This document shows, one piece after another, positions 9,165 through 17,699 of a stretch of DNA of 36,335 bases (its first letter is position 1; every line of letters starts with the position of its first letter). Source of the stretch: Fischerella sp. (GTDB lineage: Bacteria; Cyanobacteriota; Cyanobacteriia; Cyanobacteriales; Nostocaceae). The position numbers and the translations under genes are program-made. A model generated the notes under the pieces. That model was not told the origin of the DNA. It worked only from the letters and a program-made list of their open reading frames with translations, and ran no database searches. The DNA lies in contig JANZYY010000002.1 in NCBI GenBank assembly GCA_026419705.1, forward strand, positions 1 through 36,335, written 5' to 3'.

Positions 9165-9590
9165 ATGAATTGGATTAGAGAGTGCTTGTTACCAAAGATG
9201 GAATACTTTTGTTATTTCACAATATTTCTGCCAGGAATTTTGATATCTACAGGAGCACTAACCAGTTACAGTTTGCTCACAACTGAGGAATTTCTTCAAC
9301 CTCACAAACAACTCATAGAAAAGTCTTTGAAAGTTGGTGCGATTGCTAGTAGTATTGGTCTAATCGGATTGACTGGTTCGGCTTTCTTAGCAGCGATGTA
9401 CGATCAGGCAGTCGGTAACTCACAGCTAGAGTTTGAGGAACAACAGAGCTACAAAATCAAGAGTTCTTCTCCATATTCAAAACACTCAAAATGCCGCAAC
9501 TGTAAATTCTACAGTGGCAAATATTTGTTGCCTTGTGCAGTGCATCCAGAATTAAAAGTAGATTGTCCAGACTGGGAACCACGCTCATAA
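9165..9590 (+). CDS. Hypothetical membrane protein with C-terminal Cys cluster
   Basis: ATG 9165 (MNWIRECLLPKMEYF); two hydrophobic segments, then KCRNCKFYSGKYLLPCAVHPELKVDCPDWEP. Confidence 0.7.
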   Translation: MNWIRECLLPKMEYFCYFTIFLPGILISTGALTSYSLLTTEEFLQPHKQLIEKSLKVGAIASSIGLIGLTGSAFLAAMYDQAVGNSQLEFEEQQSYKIKSSSPYSKHSKCRNCKFYSGKYLLPCAVHPELKVDCPDWEPRS

Positions 9591-9971
9591 CTCGCCACTA
9601 ATATTGTCTGAGTTTGAATAGTTATACTGTTGCTGAGAATGTCGATTCCTGATTCAGGGATCGTCTTTATGGATGAGATAAAGCAAAGGCTTATCTTGTC
9701 TATCTTGTAATTATCATCGTGGCTTTATACCATCATCCATATCAAAGATATTACTTCTGTTGAATTCAAATTTTTAACCTTTTATTGAAATCTTAGCTAG
9801 CTGCATATTCCCTAGAAAAATTCTTTTGGTTTGCCGAATGCGTTCACCCAAACAGGTGAAAAAAAGATCATCAATTCGGGTCATCCAAGTGGATGATATC
9901 TAAACTTTTAAAAAAGGTGAACATAAAACTGGAGAGTATTAATTGCACTTCGCTGTGGCAAGGAGAAAGCT

Positions 9972-10496
9972 ATGAAGATTGCTAGTTTAACAACTGCTGT
10001 ACTGGTTGCTAGTTCTATTATCTTCTCAGCTGGTTTTGCCTCGGCTCAACAACCAGTTCAACCACGCGGTATGAACGGTAGCTACATTGGTGCTGGTATT
10101 GCTGCTGGTGTCACCAATGGAGGACAACAAAATGACGCTGCTTTATTAGGTGGAAACCTTCAAGGACGAGCCGCTATTCCGAATGCAGCTGTTTCACTTC
10201 GCGGTTCAGTTCTGTTTGGTGGTGATGCAACTGCACTAATGCCAATGCTAACTTACGATGCACCCATTGCCAAAAACACCAATGTTTATCTGGGCGGTGG
10301 TTACTCGTTTATTACCGAGGAAGGTAAGAGTACTCAATTGGGAAATAGAAATGCTCCTGTGGTGACTCTTGGTGCTGAATCAGAAGTTACCAAAAATACT
10401 GTTATTTATGGTGATGCCAAGTGGGGTATTGATGCTTATAAAGATAGTAATGCTGATGCCCTTAGTTTCCAAACAGGTATAGGTTTGCGTTTCTAA
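9972..10496 (+). CDS. Secreted / outer-membrane beta-barrel-like protein
   Basis: Signal peptide MKIASLTTAVLVASSIIFSAGFASAQ, alternating beta-type segments, C-terminal Phe (FQTGIGLRF). Confidence 0.75.
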   Translation: MKIASLTTAVLVASSIIFSAGFASAQQPVQPRGMNGSYIGAGIAAGVTNGGQQNDAALLGGNLQGRAAIPNAAVSLRGSVLFGGDATALMPMLTYDAPIAKNTNVYLGGGYSFITEEGKSTQLGNRNAPVVTLGAESEVTKNTVIYGDAKWGIDAYKDSNADALSFQTGIGLRF

Positions 10497-10707
10497 TAGT
10501 AGTTGCATGAGGCGATTGCGGTTATTAAAAAAAAAGTCCCCCCAGGAGTCGCAAGGGCAAAACCATGAATGCCAACAGGCATTTATATTTAAAACATGTC
10601 CGATCAGATCTATACCCTAGCTAGTAATGCTGACTAGTTAGGGTTTTTGCTCTGAAGGAGAACCAAAGGCGATCGCTTATATACGATATAAGGTGTTGCA
10701 TTCCATG

Positions 10708-10790
10708 GGAATGTAGGCGCGTAGCGGCTGACCGCAGGGTATAATGAACCGCCATAGACACGTAGTGGCTTCCCGAAGGGTAGACGCCAA
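10708..10790. repeat. Dispersed palindromic element (GTAGACGC / GTAGxGGCTTCxCG type)
   Basis: TAGGCGCGTAGCGGCTGACCGCAGGGTATAATGAACCGCCATAGACACGTAGTGGCTTCCCGAAGGGTAGACGCC, related to 6495-6592. Confidence 0.6.
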
Positions 10791-11101
10791 GAACACCAAG
10801 AATTGAGTTTTTCAATGAAAAGAGAAAATAAAATCATCCCGCTGTCTGTGCAACGCCCGATATAAAAATCAGATTTAACAAATGTTTACAACACATCTTC
10901 ATGACCAGACGCGCTGTTTGAAGTGTCTGGTCAATGTCTTGATTATGAATAATGTATGGCGGTTTTTCCTAGTTTTTACCCAGCCTATCGCTGGAGGAAG
11001 GCTCAAAAACAGTAGAAATATCAAGTTGAAACAGCCAGTTATAAAGTGTTATTCACTAGACGCAATAGAAAGATTGACGCTAAGATCCTTCCTTTCATAA
11101 C

Positions 11102-11221
11102 AAAAGCCCCAATGTGATTGGGGCAGGATTGAACATTTCCTAAGTCACTATAGTCACATAGCGACCATTAGGGAACAGGGAATCTCGCCCAAGAAATTGG
11201 GTAAAAATTAACCCCGGTCGC
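11102..11221 (-). ncRNA. Possible structured minus-strand RNA with terminator-like 3' hairpin
   Basis: Minus strand: GCGACC/GGTCGC stem (11216-11221 with 11161-11166) enclosing CCCAA-TTTC-TTGGG, then GCCCCAAT-CAC-ATTGGGGC-TTTT (11102-11124). Confidence 0.35.
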
Positions 11222-11781
11222 ACTAGGGCTAATTGTCAAAATCACTTGATATAGTTAAACGCACAGGAATTTAACGGTAAAAATTTATTATTTTCCTATG
11301 TATTCTACGGTATTTATGCTGTACTTTTGATAACTTAGAACCGTTGTCTTTTTTTTTTTGAAAGTAAAGAATTATTTGACTGTATTGACAAATTCCAAAT
11401 TAAGTTATTTCTGCTTGTAACCTCTTTTGAGTAAACAGTAAATCAGGAAATTTAAGTTATTAATTAAATTCCCGAACTTCACTGGCTAAAACCTTCCTAA
11501 ATTGATAAAAGGTAGAACTAAGTATTTTTCATCAAAATATTCTCGAATGTAACGAAATGATAATCGACCTCAAGAACGTTTTTGCCTAAGAGTAAATTTT
11601 AGGGATGCTCAAAGCTATTTCGGAAAGCAGTTTTACTGATAAATACAAGTTCAATAAAATTTGTATATTTATATTTCTGTCATATTAATTCGATTTGGGG
11701 TGGCGGAATAAGTAGTTGACACTCTACTAATTTCCTTGATTTCCTCGCCTGATATCGAACTGGCTAAAATAGGTGAGCGTT

Positions 11782-12000
11782 ATGTTTGAAGACTTGGTTC
11801 ACAAAGCTAAGCTTGATGCCAAACTATTTGTGGAATTGCTAGTGAATTTTTACTTGGATGCGAACGTTGTTGAGCGTCAGCAGATTGAGGCAATAATTCT
11901 TAACTTTGCGGCTAAAAAACATGTAGAAGAGCAAGGACACGAATTAGTATCAACACTGCGAGATCTGGCGACAAGCAAAGGTTTGCACTCTAGTAAATAG
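11782..12000 (+). CDS. Hypothetical small protein
   Basis: ATG 11782 (MFEDLVHKAKLDAKLFVELL), 72 aa, followed closely by the next ORF. Confidence 0.55.
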   Translation: MFEDLVHKAKLDAKLFVELLVNFYLDANVVERQQIEAIILNFAAKKHVEEQGHELVSTLRDLATSKGLHSSK

Positions 12001-12016
12001 TACAAAAGGAACAGAG

Positions 12017-12307
12017 ATGTTTTCACAAGGTGATTTTGACTACCATGTAGGCAAGTCAGACTTTGAATTAGAGGCGCAAAAAACCGCAAAAGTTTTTATT
12101 AGTGGAGTAAACCGTTTTTATATGAAAATTATTGGCGAATTTCCCCTGTTTTGCGAGTTTTTTTGCTTAGATCCTGCAGACCCTGCTGCTTTTGAAAAGT
12201 TTTATCAGTTTGTGCAATTGGCACGAGCAATAAACAATATTGATTTAGAAGAATTAACCCAAATTATAGATGCAGGATGGAGGTTGGGAAAGAACAGGAA
12301 AATATGA
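12017..12307 (+). CDS. Hypothetical protein, probably co-transcribed with the preceding ORF
   Basis: 96-aa ORF with ATG start 17 bp after the previous stop; AGGAACAGAG upstream as RBS. Confidence 0.55.
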   Translation: MFSQGDFDYHVGKSDFELEAQKTAKVFISGVNRFYMKIIGEFPLFCEFFCLDPADPAAFEKFYQFVQLARAINNIDLEELTQIIDAGWRLGKNRKI

Positions 12308-12388
12308 ATAGATGTGAGAAAAATCAATTTTAAGCACTTGTCAATAAATTAATGATTCCTATAAATAACAAATACTAAATAACCATGC

Positions 12389-12425
12389 AAAACAGCAGCC
12401 CTTTTGGATTACTGGACTGCTGTTT
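12389..12425. terminator. Candidate terminator / hairpin after the 12017-12307 ORF
   Basis: AAAACAGCAG ... CTGCTGTTTA arms; weak T-tract. Confidence 0.35.
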
Positions 12426-12463
12426 ATAAAATATTTGACAATTTCAAAGTGTTTTAATCCTAG

Positions 12464-12586
12464 TTAAAAAAGACCCAACAAAAAAATGAGAGTCAGTCCA
12501 CATAAGGCAAGGAGAGATATAATGATGATATTGCCTATACTGTGGTCTTCAGTAGTGGTATGGTGTGCATGTTCAGTCATAAGCAT
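12464..12586 (-). CDS. Unannotated 40-aa small membrane protein (smORF)
   Basis: MLMTEHAHHTTTEDHSIGNIIIISLLALCGLTLIFLLGLF*; His/Thr-rich N-terminus and one predicted TM helix. Below the track size cutoff. The inner ATG at 12580 is an alternative start. Confidence 0.5.
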   Translation of the reverse strand: MLMTEHAHHTTTEDHSIGNIIIISLLALCGLTLIFLLGLF

Positions 12587-13094
12587 CGACCTGCTTTTTC
12601 AAGACTTATGCTGTAATTATAAATAGTTGGGCTAGGCAGAAATTATGTATCACAATAAACTTGATTTAAATTAATTTATTTTCAAATTTTTAGTATTTGA
12701 AATCTAAAATAAATGAATTTTTGTTGCAATTAGTGTTACTTGAAAATAAATTCAAGTAATTGCAAATAGATAGTTGCTTGATTCACATCTTTTTGTCGGG
12801 GAGGTAGTGCTACAACTCGGTTCTTCCCATGCTGTCTATATTTCCACAAAGATCAACAATTCCAATTAATCGAATCAATGAATAATGTACGTCTTTAGTT
12901 AGAGTACAAGCTCAGAGCAATTAGGATATTCCTAAAAATGTGAATAAAACGATGGGAATTGAGTAAATAACTGAATTTTGTAATTTGAGTGGGAATTTTA
13001 AGCTTTTTCCACTTCAAACCATTATTCATCACTCTTTTCCACTTCAAAGCTGAATTCAAAATCAAGATGCAAATATTATCCTTTGGTAGATTTT

Positions 13095-15515
13095 ATGTCT
13101 GATTTAATTCAAGCAGTCCTCGATAGTGAAGAAAAAAATGATTTGCGTTCCTTTTTAAGTGAATTAAGCCAACAGGAAAAAAGATACTGGCTGCGTAATG
13201 ACATACTGAATGTATATAACGAATATTGTGCCAAGTACCAGACATCCGGGCAATTTAGCACTTCATCATCTTTGTATAAACTAATTTACTACACTCAGGA
13301 AATCATTCAAGACGGTTCCAGCTTTTGTTTCATTGTCCGTCCCAAAATTGCCAGTCAAGAAGTTTATCGGCTGACAGCAGATTTAAGTGTTGAGCGGATG
13401 ACAGTGCAAGAGCTTTTAGATTTGCGCGATCGCTTGGTAAATCGTTTTCATCCCAACGAAGGCGATCTGTTAGAAATAGATTTTGGTCCATTTTACGATT
13501 ACTCTCCCATCATCCGCGACCCAAAAAATATTGGCAAGGGAGTGCAGTTTCTCAACCGTTACCTGTCTAGCAAACTTTTTCAAGATCCCAAGCAATGGCT
13601 GGAAAGTTTGTTTGTTTTCTTGAGCCTGCATCAATATAACGGCGTTCAGCTACTTATCAACAATCGCATTCAATCCCAGCAGCAACTTTCCGAACAAGTC
13701 AAAAAAGCGATCGCCTTTGTGAGCGCTCGTCCTAACAAAGAACCCTATGAAGAGTTGCGGTTCCAATTGCAAACAATGGGCTTTGAACCAGGTTGGGGTA
13801 ACACTGCTGCACGTATCCAAGAAACCTTGGAAATGCTGGATCAATTGATTGACTCTCCCGATCCTCAGACTTTAGAAGCCTTCATTTCTCGAATTCCAAT
13901 GATTTTTAGAATCGTCTTGGTATCTCCCCACGGTTGGTTTGGGCAAGAGGGAGTTTTGGGGCGTCCTGATACTGGTGGTCAAGTGGTCTACATTCTCGAT
14001 CAAGCCAGGAATTTGGAAAAGCAGCTGCAAGAAGACGCCATACTGGCTGGTTTAGAGGGATTAAATGTCCAGCCGAAGGTGATTATTCTCACTCGCCTGA
14101 TTCCCAATAGTAATGGCACTCTTTGCAACCAACGTTTAGAAAAAGTCTACGGTACGGAAAATGCCTGGATTTTGCGCGTGCCATTTCGGGAATTCAATCC
14201 CAACATGACACAAAATTGGATTTCCCGGTTTGAAATTTGGCCGTATTTAGAAACCTATGCGATCGATGCTGAAAAAGAACTGCTGGCGGAATTTCAAGGT
14301 AGACCCGACTTAATAGTTGGTAACTATTCCGATGGGAATTTAGTCGCATTTTTGCTATCACGTCGCTTGGGCGTTACCCAGTGTACCATCGCCCATGCTT
14401 TAGAAAAGTCCAAATATTTGTTTAGTAACCTCTACTGGCAAGATTTGGAAGATAAATATCATTTTTCGCTGCAATTCACCGCTGATTTATTGGCAATGAA
14501 TGCAGCCAATTTTATCATCAGCAGCACTTACCAAGAAATTGTCGGAACTCCGGATAGTATCGGGCAATATGAATCTTATAAGTGCTTTACTATGCCGGAT
14601 CTTTATCATGTAGTCAATGGCATTGAACTATTTAGTCCCAAATTTAATGTTGTACCGCCAGGCGTGAACGAGAATTACTTCTTTCCTTACACTCGGACTC
14701 AAGACCGGATTGAGAGCGATCGCCAACGCATTGAGGAAATGGTCTTTACTTTGCAGGACTCCGCTCATATTTTTGGCAAACTCGACGATTCCAGCAAACG
14801 CCCTCTCTTCTCAATGGCACGTCTTGACCGGATCAAGAACCTCACAGGTTTAGCAGAATGTTTTGGTCAAAGCAAGGAATTGCAGGAGCGTTGCAACTTA
14901 ATATTAGTAGCAGGTAAGTTGCGCGTTGAAGAATCAGGTGATGACGAAGAACGAGCAGAAATTATCAAACTCTACCGGATTATTGAGCAGTACAATCTCC
15001 AAGGTAAAATTCGCTGGCTGGGTGTACGTTTATCTAAAACAGATTCTGGAGAACTATACCGCGTAATTGCCGACCATCAAGGAATATTTGTGCAACCCGC
15101 TTTATTTGAAGCGTTTGGTTTGACGATTTTGGAGGCGATGATCTCCGGATTACCAACTTTTGCCACCCAATTTGGTGGACCGTTGGAAATTATTCAAGAT
15201 CAAATCAATGGCTTTTACATCAACCCAACTAATTTAGAGGAGACAGCCACAAAAATTTTGAATTTTGTGAATAAATGCGACCAAAATCCCAATTACTGGT
15301 ACGAAATTTCTCAAAGGTCTATAGACCGAGTTTACAGTACCTATACTTGGAAAATTCATACTAACAAGTTGCTATCATTAGCGCGAATTTATGGCTTCTG
15401 GAATTTTATCTCAAAGGAAAATCGAGAAGATTTGTTGCGTTATATTGAGGCTTTGTTCTATTTAATTTACAAACCGAGAGCGCAACAATTATTAGCCCAA
15501 CATCAGTATAGATAA
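13095..15515 (+). CDS. susA: Sucrose synthase
   Basis: About 806 aa; SPHGWFGQEGVLGRPDTGGQVVYILDQ, NYSDGNLVAFLLSRRLGVTQCTIAHALEKSKY, and FEAFGLTILEAMISGLPTFATQFGGPLEII are typical of sucrose synthases. Confidence 0.97.
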   Translation: MSDLIQAVLDSEEKNDLRSFLSELSQQEKRYWLRNDILNVYNEYCAKYQTSGQFSTSSSLYKLIYYTQEIIQDGSSFCFIVRPKIASQEVYRLTADLSVERMTVQELLDLRDRLVNRFHPNEGDLLEIDFGPFYDYSPIIRDPKNIGKGVQFLNRYLSSKLFQDPKQWLESLFVFLSLHQYNGVQLLINNRIQSQQQLSEQVKKAIAFVSARPNKEPYEELRFQLQTMGFEPGWGNTAARIQETLEMLDQLIDSPDPQTLEAFISRIPMIFRIVLVSPHGWFGQEGVLGRPDTGGQVVYILDQARNLEKQLQEDAILAGLEGLNVQPKVIILTRLIPNSNGTLCNQRLEKVYGTENAWILRVPFREFNPNMTQNWISRFEIWPYLETYAIDAEKELLAEFQGRPDLIVGNYSDGNLVAFLLSRRLGVTQCTIAHALEKSKYLFSNLYWQDLEDKYHFSLQFTADLLAMNAANFIISSTYQEIVGTPDSIGQYESYKCFTMPDLYHVVNGIELFSPKFNVVPPGVNENYFFPYTRTQDRIESDRQRIEEMVFTLQDSAHIFGKLDDSSKRPLFSMARLDRIKNLTGLAECFGQSKELQERCNLILVAGKLRVEESGDDEERAEIIKLYRIIEQYNLQGKIRWLGVRLSKTDSGELYRVIADHQGIFVQPALFEAFGLTILEAMISGLPTFATQFGGPLEIIQDQINGFYINPTNLEETATKILNFVNKCDQNPNYWYEISQRSIDRVYSTYTWKIHTNKLLSLARIYGFWNFISKENREDLLRYIEALFYLIYKPRAQQLLAQHQYR

Positions 15516-15523
15516 TTAGTCCT

Positions 15524-15580
15524 TTGTCATTGGTGGTCATTTGTCATTTGTCATTTATTAAGGACAAAGACAAATGACTA
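15524..15580. repeat. Heptamer-type inverted repeat (TTGTCAT units)
   Basis: TTTGTCATTGGTGGTCATTTGTCATTTGTCATTTATTAAGGACAAAGACAAATGAC. Confidence 0.6.
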
Positions 15581-16345
15581 TTTTGTTAACTCATACCAGG
15601 TTTTTTGACCGACTATTCCGTCTGGAGCTAAATTGCGTCGGTTTTGAAAGGCTTTGACAGCAGCTTCAGTCAAAGCTCCAAAAGCTCCATCTACTTGAAT
15701 AGCATAGCCATTAGATAAAAGCAGCCGTTGTAAAACCCTAACAGCGTTGCCTCTATGACCAAAACGCAGGATTGGTAAATCTAAACCAGTATACCTAGGA
15801 AGTTTTGCGATCTGTCTGTAGCTTCTGGTTTGCTTACGCCTGAAACGGCGCTGCGGTAACTCTCCCCCTGCTAGGTATATTGGTTGGTTGTAGCGAGAAT
15901 GGCGAGAATTTTGAACAACGGTTTTGTATTGAGCAACAAAATTAGAAGTCAACGTCACCTGCTGAGTTTCTGAAATGGGGGTAAATTCTGGTTGTACATT
16001 TAAGTTGTCTAAGTTGTCCAGACTATCTACAATAGCGTCTTCTAATTCAACTTGAGAATTTTGAGACTCAGATAAATTCGCAGAGTCTAAAGTGTTTTTA
16101 AATTTAGGATCTTTATTTGGTCTGTTTTTTGATGCGATCGCTGACACCATCACGGGTACATTAGCATTTGACGACATGAATTCAGGTGGTGTGATTTGAT
16201 CTATCGGAACAACCTCAGACAAGTGATTTTGGTTTGACTGTTTTACATCGTTGTCGAACTGAACAGATGAATTTTCTGGAACATAGGGCTGAGATGGTTG
16301 TCCTGTTTTTAACACGCCGGACATCAGTAGGCTTATGTCACTCAT
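15578..16345 (-). CDS. Peptidoglycan-binding domain protein
   Basis: C-terminal LPILRFGHRGNAVRVLQRLLLSNGYAIQVDGAFGALTEAAVKAFQNRRNLAPDGIVGQKTWYELTK matches PG_binding_1. Confidence 0.9.
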   Translation of the reverse strand: MSDISLLMSGVLKTGQPSQPYVPENSSVQFDNDVKQSNQNHLSEVVPIDQITPPEFMSSNANVPVMVSAIASKNRPNKDPKFKNTLDSANLSESQNSQVELEDAIVDSLDNLDNLNVQPEFTPISETQQVTLTSNFVAQYKTVVQNSRHSRYNQPIYLAGGELPQRRFRRKQTRSYRQIAKLPRYTGLDLPILRFGHRGNAVRVLQRLLLSNGYAIQVDGAFGALTEAAVKAFQNRRNLAPDGIVGQKTWYELTK

Positions 16346-16394
16346 TGTATTTCATTTTACTAACACCCATATTTTCTTTCACATATCAAAAGGT

Positions 16395-16412
16395 TACTAT
16401 TCCGGAATAGTA
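16395..16412. promoter_or_regulatory. Perfect 18-bp palindrome TACTATTCCGGAATAGTA, candidate operator
   Basis: Exact self-complement about 50 bp upstream of the start of 15578-16345(-). Confidence 0.5.
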
Positions 16413-16874
16413 GATATTAACAGCTAAAAAAAGTGATACTTATCTCAACAAATCCTGATGATAGTATCTGTCTTCCCTTGGAAATGACTAATAAAAAATT
16501 AAGTATATTTAGGTATGGCTAATATGTGTTAGATATCAAGCTGTATTGAACAAAAAAGGGCAACAAAAGCATGGGGATAATATTTTTGTTTTCCCCACGC
16601 TGACCCAATTTTGCACTGTGACTATAATACTAGGCTTTGGACAATTTTAATGTGTTACAAAGCCAGAAAATTGTAATATATCTTACCCATATATAGTCAA
16701 GGTAAAGGGTCAAGGGCTTGGGGCAGAGGGCATAGACGATAGAATCAGGGGTATATAAATAATTAGGAATAGATCTATAGACCAATCCCCAATTCCCAAT
16801 TTTGGTGTATGTAATTTACGTCTACTTCCCCGCTAACAGTTCCCTTTTCCCTGATGAGATTTAGTTTGTGAAGT

Positions 16875-17135
16875 TTACTTTGTCAACTCACGCCAAGTTC
16901 GAGAACCTACTATTCCATCCGCCACTAAATTTCGCTGGTTCTGAAAGGACTTGACCGCAGTCTCTGTCAGCGCGCCGAAATTTCCATCAACACGGACAGA
17001 GTAGCGATTGCACAATAATAACTTTTGCAATACACGAACAGCATCACCTGAATCGCCAAAACGCAGTGTTGGTAGGCTGGGGTTGGAGACAGCTTGCGCA
17101 GTCTTAGATTGTGGTTGATTTGGAGTTTCTTGCAT
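16875..17135 (-). CDS. Small peptidoglycan-binding domain protein
   Basis: 86 aa; domain closely resembles the C-terminus of 15578-16345 (LRFGDSGDAVRVLQKLLLCNRYSVRVDGNFGALTETAVKSFQNQRNLVADGIVGSRTWRELTK). Confidence 0.9.
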   Translation of the reverse strand: MQETPNQPQSKTAQAVSNPSLPTLRFGDSGDAVRVLQKLLLCNRYSVRVDGNFGALTETAVKSFQNQRNLVADGIVGSRTWRELTK

Positions 17136-17699
17136 AGGTGCTCTCTATAAAAATTGTTTTCTTGTTTTTTGTCACTCTCATTAGCCTTGTGCTTTCGCTG
17201 GTGAATATGGGCTAAATGAAGTCAAAATCTCATACATCAAACCAATTGATGCATGATTATGTAACCATGCTCCAGAATAATCGTTACCATATGGTTTAGC
17301 GCTTCCGAGTTTTTACTGTTTCCCTCCGGTCAGCAATATTTGTAAAATAAATTTTAGTTTTACGGAGATTTTGCAACCTTTCTTTGCAATTTTTTTGGAA
17401 AATTCCGTACATTCTACATCAAAAATCATGTTTAATATATTAAAAGACAATTAAATTTATTCGCACTGCCAATGAGAAAACCTCTCACAGAGGCTTTTTC
17501 AGTGGCTGTTTTATTCCTGAATTCGGGGATAGGGCTGCTTGATAACGCAGATTACCCGCAATATTCGGATAGCTATTTTGAATTTGCACCTCTGTGATTA
17601 CTTTTGTTTACGCTAACATTTGTAGGAATGCCGCTGTAAAGGTTAGACGGATATATTAAACAGCGCAACTGCAAGTATTTTGATTTTGGATAACACTAC

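Noticed and set aside
10621-10837. Two minus-strand ORFs
   Set aside because: Lie over the dispersed palindromic element; sequence derived from repeat.
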